A stretch of 17,279 nt of DNA from Collinsella aerofaciens. Its GTDB lineage: Bacteria > Actinomycetota > Coriobacteriia > Coriobacteriales > Coriobacteriaceae. Under the pieces are notes generated by a model. It worked only from the letters and a program-made list of their open reading frames with translations, was not told the DNA's origin and searched no databases. Positions 14,230 to 17,279 of the stretch are shown here, one piece after another; the stretch's first letter is position 1; each line of letters starts with the position of its first letter. The DNA lies in the NCBI GenBank assembly GCA_030841765.1, contig JAUUSS010000046.1:1-17279 (forward strand), given 5' to 3'. The position numbers and the translations under genes were made by a program.

Positions 14230-14262
14230 CGCCATCGTTTGATTGGGCGGCTTGGTGCCAGT

Positions 14263-14278
14263 TGTCAGTCGCCTGACA
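14263..14278. promoter_or_regulatory. Inverted repeat in the amidohydrolase-MATE gap
   Basis: TGTCAG and CTGACA are perfect arms around TCGC, within the 87-nt gap. It could be an mRNA hairpin or a small operator; no terminator T-run follows. Confidence 0.35.
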
Positions 14279-14316
14279 TCCATTCAGCACTACTCTCTCA
14301 AGGAAAGGGGAGAACA

Positions 14317-15693
14317 ATGGCAGAAGAAGTAACCGCTGCCGTGGAGGAGGAGCGCGAGCTCGCCTCCCAACCGATTCCCGGTCTGGTGCGTAAGTACACC
14401 ATCGTCACCGGCCAGGGCATGCTCGCCCAGATCATCATGGTGGTCCTTGAGGGCCTCGTGATGGGTTGGGGCCTAGGTGCCCACGGCCTGGCCTGTGTCT
14501 CGATCATTATGTCGGTCGAGTACATCAACCTGGCCTTTGGCAACCTGTTTGGCACCGGCGTGCCCGCCGTGGTGGGCAACCTTTTGGGTGCCGGCGACAT
14601 CAAGGGCGCAAGCAAGGCTTTTAGCCAGGGCTTTTGGCTCACCACGATCGTGAGTGTGCTGCTTGCTGTGGTGATGGCAGTGTTTACCGAGCCCATCTGC
14701 ACATTCTTTGGCGCCACGCCCGACATCATGGCCGATACCGTTGCCGGCGTGCGCACCTTCGCCGTGCTGCTGCCGCTCACGGTCATTGGCCAGATGATCA
14801 CCGCTGTGATGCGTGTGGACGAGAAGGTTCAGATCCAGGCCAACCTCATGACCGTTTCGGCCATCGTCGCCATCTGTTGGCTCGCGCTTTCCACGTTTGT
14901 GCTCAAGTTTGGCGTTATGGGCGCCGGCGTGTACTACGGGCTTTCCATCGGTATCTGGGCCATCGGTATCTTCTGGTTCATCGGGGGCAAAAAGTCCCAG
15001 CTCCAGATTAGCCTGGCCGACCTTAAGCTCGACCTCGCCATCTGCGGCCAGATCTTCAAGATCGGCTTCCCGTTCTTCCTGGTCCAGGGTGCGACCTTTA
15101 TCTTTAATACCGTTGCCAACTCGCTTTTGGGTTCGCTCGGCGGCGACATGGGCTCGCTCTACATCGCAGCCTTTGGCGTGATCAACGGCTACATCCTCTA
15201 CATTACCATGATGGTTGCCCAGTGCTTCTCCTACGGTCTGCAGCCCATCGCTGCCTTCAACGCCGGCGCAAAGGCTTGGGCACGCCTTAAGGAGACGCTC
15301 TCCTGCACGCTTAAGTACCAGGTTGTGACGCTGGCGCTGGTCACCGTCGCGCTCTGGCTTGCCGCCACCCCGGTGTGCGCCTTCTTTGCCGGCAGCGATC
15401 CTGCGCTCGTTGAGGTTGCCGCCAACGCCACGCGTACTGTCATCCTGGCTGTTGCCCTGGGCTATCTTGCCATGACCATGTCGATGTATTTCCAGGCGGT
15501 CGAGAAGGTGGGTGTCGCCACGTTTACGGGCCTGCTTCGCTATGTGATCTGCTCGGTGCCGCTTATGTACCTCCTCGGCAACATGATGAGTGTCGAGGGC
15601 GTGTGGATCGCCCTGGTGGTGGCCGATGCCATTACTGGCATCATCTCCATTGCGCTCGCCGCGCACGAGTCCAAGCGCCTTGCCACGCTCTAG
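14317..15693 (+). CDS. MATE-family efflux transporter
   Basis: A 458-aa inner-membrane exporter with about twelve helices in two similar halves. MATE landmarks include the N-terminal helix with LVRKYTIVTGQGMLAQIIM, the GTGVPAVVGNLLGAGD stretch after helix two, and in the second half FNTVANSLLGSLGG and SYGLQPIAAFNAGAK. Members expel cationic drugs or metabolites using a sodium or proton gradient. The start is ATG 14317, with GGGGAG (14307-14312) 4 nt upstream; the open frame extends to 14239 without support. The gene follows the amidohydrolase by 87 nt with no terminator between, so it is probably cotranscribed. It may export a product of that enzyme or of agmatine catabolism (inference). The strong hairpin at 15742 closes the unit. 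Confidence 0.9.
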   Translation: MAEEVTAAVEEERELASQPIPGLVRKYTIVTGQGMLAQIIMVVLEGLVMGWGLGAHGLACVSIIMSVEYINLAFGNLFGTGVPAVVGNLLGAGDIKGASKAFSQGFWLTTIVSVLLAVVMAVFTEPICTFFGATPDIMADTVAGVRTFAVLLPLTVIGQMITAVMRVDEKVQIQANLMTVSAIVAICWLALSTFVLKFGVMGAGVYYGLSIGIWAIGIFWFIGGKKSQLQISLADLKLDLAICGQIFKIGFPFFLVQGATFIFNTVANSLLGSLGGDMGSLYIAAFGVINGYILYITMMVAQCFSYGLQPIAAFNAGAKAWARLKETLSCTLKYQVVTLALVTVALWLAATPVCAFFAGSDPALVEVAANATRTVILAVALGYLAMTMSMYFQAVEKVGVATFTGLLRYVICSVPLMYLLGNMMSVEGVWIALVVADAITGIISIALAAHESKRLATL

Positions 15694-15741
15694 GCTCGGA
15701 CATGGCTGGCGTACGATAGTCGAACAAGTTAACTCGCCTGC

Positions 15742-15782
15742 AAGCCACCACAATGGGGACAGCCCCCATTGTGGTGGCTTTT
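15742..15782 (+). terminator. Intrinsic terminator of the amidohydrolase-MATE unit
   Basis: A 17-bp perfect stem (15742-15758 with 15764-15780) with a 5-nt loop, running into TTTTGTT. It is the strongest terminator in the window and is not followed by the 35-bp element. Confidence 0.92.
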
Positions 15783-15834
15783 GTTATTTAGGGTCTGAGA
15801 TTTCGGCTCTATAAATAATGCTTTTGAACTGGGT

Positions 15835-15903
15835 TACTATAAGATTATGGTAAACGCTACTATAAGATTATGGAGAATGAAACTATTCGATTATGGTAAC
15901 AGC
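15835..15903. repeat. Three 23-bp tandem repeats upstream of the ATPase gene
   Basis: Units start at 15835, 15858 and 15881, exactly 23 bp apart. The first two begin with TACTATAAGATTATGG; the third is AACTATTCGATTATGG. They are AT-rich and end 19 nt before the ATPase start, overlapping or following its promoter (a possible -10, TATAAA, is at 15810-15815). Likely a multi-site operator, perhaps autoregulatory. Confidence 0.75.
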
Positions 15904-15921
15904 GTAATAAGGGGCGTTGAT

Positions 15922-17091
15922 ATGGCTGAGTTCATTAACAGGGATTTGCATGAGTTGCTCATTCGCATGGCAGGCTGGTTTCCTGTTGTGTCGTTGACAG
16001 GGCCTAGGCAGAGTGGTAAGTCTACGCTGGTTCGGCATGCCTTTCCCGACTATTCCTACGTCACGCTTGAGGACCCTCAAACGAGGCGCGCGGCCTTGGA
16101 GGATCCGGTGAGTTTTATCCGCAACCGAAAGGGCGGACTCATCATCGATGAGGCGCAATACGCCCCGGATTTGTTTTCAATGATCCAGGTTGTTTCGGAT
16201 GAGCGGGAAGACGCCGGTCAATACATCCTTACAGGCTCGCAAAACTTTTTGATGATGAAAAGCATCGGGCAGTCTCTTGCCGGGCGAGTCGGGATCTTAA
16301 AATTGCTGCCATTATCGTTTCGAGAAGCGGAGAGGGGCCAGCAGGGGCAGCTGGAAGTGGATTTGTTCGCGCTCGAAGGGGGATACCCTCGCCTGCGTTC
16401 CGCCGGAATGCCGTCCTCGGTTTATTTTCCCAGCTATATCGATACCTATGTTGAGCGCGATGTTGTGGGCTTGCTTGATGTGCGCAATAAGGCGGAGTTT
16501 CATAAGTTTCTGTCCATAATTGCTCAGAGCGTCGGTGCCCTCATCAATATATCCTCGCTTTCTCGAGATACGGGCGTGAGCGTATCGACCATTAAAAGCT
16601 GGTTGTCCATCCTGGAGCAGAGCTACCTGACGTTTTCGCTGCAGCCCTATTATGCAAATGCCAAGAAGCGTCTAACTAAAACGCCCAAGCTCTATTTTTA
16701 CGACACGGGGCTGCTCTGCTACTTGCTCAAAATTGGATCACTGGAGCAACTATTGGAGAGCCCTTATCTGGGGGCCGTTTTCGAAAACCTCATCGTTTCC
16801 GAAACGGCGAAGAGCCATCTCAACGTGGGCGAGAATCCCGAGCTGTATTTCTATAGGGACGACAGCAAGCGTGAAATCGATTTGCTCGACTGTACAAACT
16901 CAGGGAGTCCCAAGGCTATCGAAATAAAATCATCCAGAACGTATCACGATAAGTACGCCCGCCATCTACAGACTGTATGCGATGAGATCGACATTGCAAA
17001 AGATGCGCGCTATGTTGTGGCCCGCGTGGACTCAACGTATGAGTCGAAAGACTGTAGTGTGGTTTCGGCGCGTGATTGGCTTTTACGATAA
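15922..17091 (+). CDS. AAA-type ATPase with C-terminal DUF4143 domain
   Basis: A 389-aa protein of the widespread bacterial and archaeal ATPase-DUF4143 family. The N-terminal half has Walker A GPRQSGKST (27-35), Walker B LIIDEAQ (73-79) and the sensor-like YILTGSQN (101-108). A winged-helix-like stretch lies near 205-235 (SLSRDTGVSVSTIKSWLSIL). The C-terminal DUF4143 part ends with a PD-(D/E)xK-like signature: FENL around 287-290, REID (317-320) and EIKSS (334-338). The start is ATG 15922, with AAGGGG (15909-15914) 7 nt upstream; the frame runs to 15847, but that is repeat DNA. G+C is lower than in the neighbours, and the gene stands alone, suggesting horizontal transfer. The cellular role of the family is not established. 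Confidence 0.9.
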   Translation: MAEFINRDLHELLIRMAGWFPVVSLTGPRQSGKSTLVRHAFPDYSYVTLEDPQTRRAALEDPVSFIRNRKGGLIIDEAQYAPDLFSMIQVVSDEREDAGQYILTGSQNFLMMKSIGQSLAGRVGILKLLPLSFREAERGQQGQLEVDLFALEGGYPRLRSAGMPSSVYFPSYIDTYVERDVVGLLDVRNKAEFHKFLSIIAQSVGALINISSLSRDTGVSVSTIKSWLSILEQSYLTFSLQPYYANAKKRLTKTPKLYFYDTGLLCYLLKIGSLEQLLESPYLGAVFENLIVSETAKSHLNVGENPELYFYRDDSKREIDLLDCTNSGSPKAIEIKSSRTYHDKYARHLQTVCDEIDIAKDARYVVARVDSTYESKDCSVVSARDWLLR

Positions 17092-17111
17092 CAAGCTCGG
17101 CGTATTAACGG

Positions 17112-17152
17112 CTGCCGCGAAGGGAACCGGCCCCCTTTTTGCGGCGGTTTTT
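17112..17152 (+). terminator. Intrinsic terminator after the ATPase gene
   Basis: CTGCCGC (17112-17118) pairs with GCGGCGG (17141-17147), and inner GAAGGG pairs with CCC and part of the T stretch. TTTTT (17148-17152) follows. The left arm shares GCCGCGAAGGGA with the terminator at 3174. Confidence 0.75.
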
Positions 17153-17175
17153 GCCTATCTGGTGCGTCTTAGATG

Positions 17176-17210
17176 CAAGTGAGTAGACTTATTTGGATAT
17201 GCCGAGCACA
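17176..17210 (+). repeat. Terminator-trailing conserved element, copy 3
   Basis: It has the same anchors, CAAGTGAGTAG and TGCCGAGCACA, offset by 24 nt, starting 29 nt after the terminator stem (30 in copy 1). Similarity to copy 1 extends over 17171-17235. After that it diverges, and the window ends in a perfect 12-bp palindrome, GGGAGCGCTCCC (17268-17279). Confidence 0.8.
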
Positions 17211-17279
17211 TCGCAACAAATACTCAATAAAACCGACGCTCCTATAAGTTGTCAATAGGCAGTTTGCGGGAGCGCTCCC

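Noticed and set aside
15835..15903. Short CRISPR array
   Set aside because: The repeats are contiguous 23-bp units without spacers, there are only three, and no cas gene is present.
17268..17279. Perfect palindrome GGGAGCGCTCCC at the window end, similar to the hairpin at 12522-12538
   Set aside because: GC-rich palindromes of this size are common in such genomes, and the sequence is cut by the window edge.

Overview
The window looks like a chromosomal segment of a high-GC gut actinobacterium of class Coriobacteriia, most likely Collinsella or a close relative. This rests on the G+C-rich, C-ending codon use, the two LuxR regulators with polytopic membrane N-termini, and the mix of gut-type genes. 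The taxonomic call is an inference from style, not from a marker gene.

Layout. (1) 1-3136: a two-gene ABC transporter of the bacitracin/antimicrobial-peptide (BceAB-like) type, with repeat-containing promoter DNA in front. (2) 3137-3465: a convergent intergenic region with three terminator hairpins and two head-to-head copies of a 35-bp conserved element. A third copy lies behind the last gene of the window (17176-17210), again just after a terminator. (3) 3466-12285: an agmatine deiminase (AgDI) island. It has a membrane LuxR regulator (minus), then putrescine carbamoyltransferase, an APC antiporter, agmatine deiminase and a second paralogous APC antiporter (plus). These are followed by a 63-aa unknown ORF (minus) and a second membrane LuxR regulator (plus). 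(4) 12286-15782: a YtcJ-like amidohydrolase and a MATE exporter, closed by a strong terminator. (5) 15783-17279: an AAA-type ATPase with a DUF4143 domain, preceded by three 23-bp tandem repeats and followed by a terminator and the third 35-bp element.

How the genes work together. Agmatine enters in exchange for putrescine. Agmatine deiminase makes N-carbamoylputrescine, and putrescine carbamoyltransferase yields putrescine plus carbamoyl phosphate. The order carbamoyltransferase-antiporter-deiminase matches the aguB-aguD-aguA order of lactic acid bacteria, and their regulator AguR is also a membrane LuxR protein. The carbamate kinase that would harvest ATP is absent here; a second antiporter occupies its place. 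The island promoter (4548-4601) and the amidohydrolase promoter (12368-12417) share a 16-bp palindrome (15/16 identical) and an identical 12-mer. They are therefore probably one regulon, controlled by one or both LuxR proteins.

Most striking beyond the genes: the gaps inside the island are long (133, 368 and 547 nt) and full of strong hairpins. They include a three-way-junction fold before aguA and a leader with an 18-bp stem and a terminator just before the ribosome binding site of the second antiporter. I could not match these to a known riboswitch by eye.
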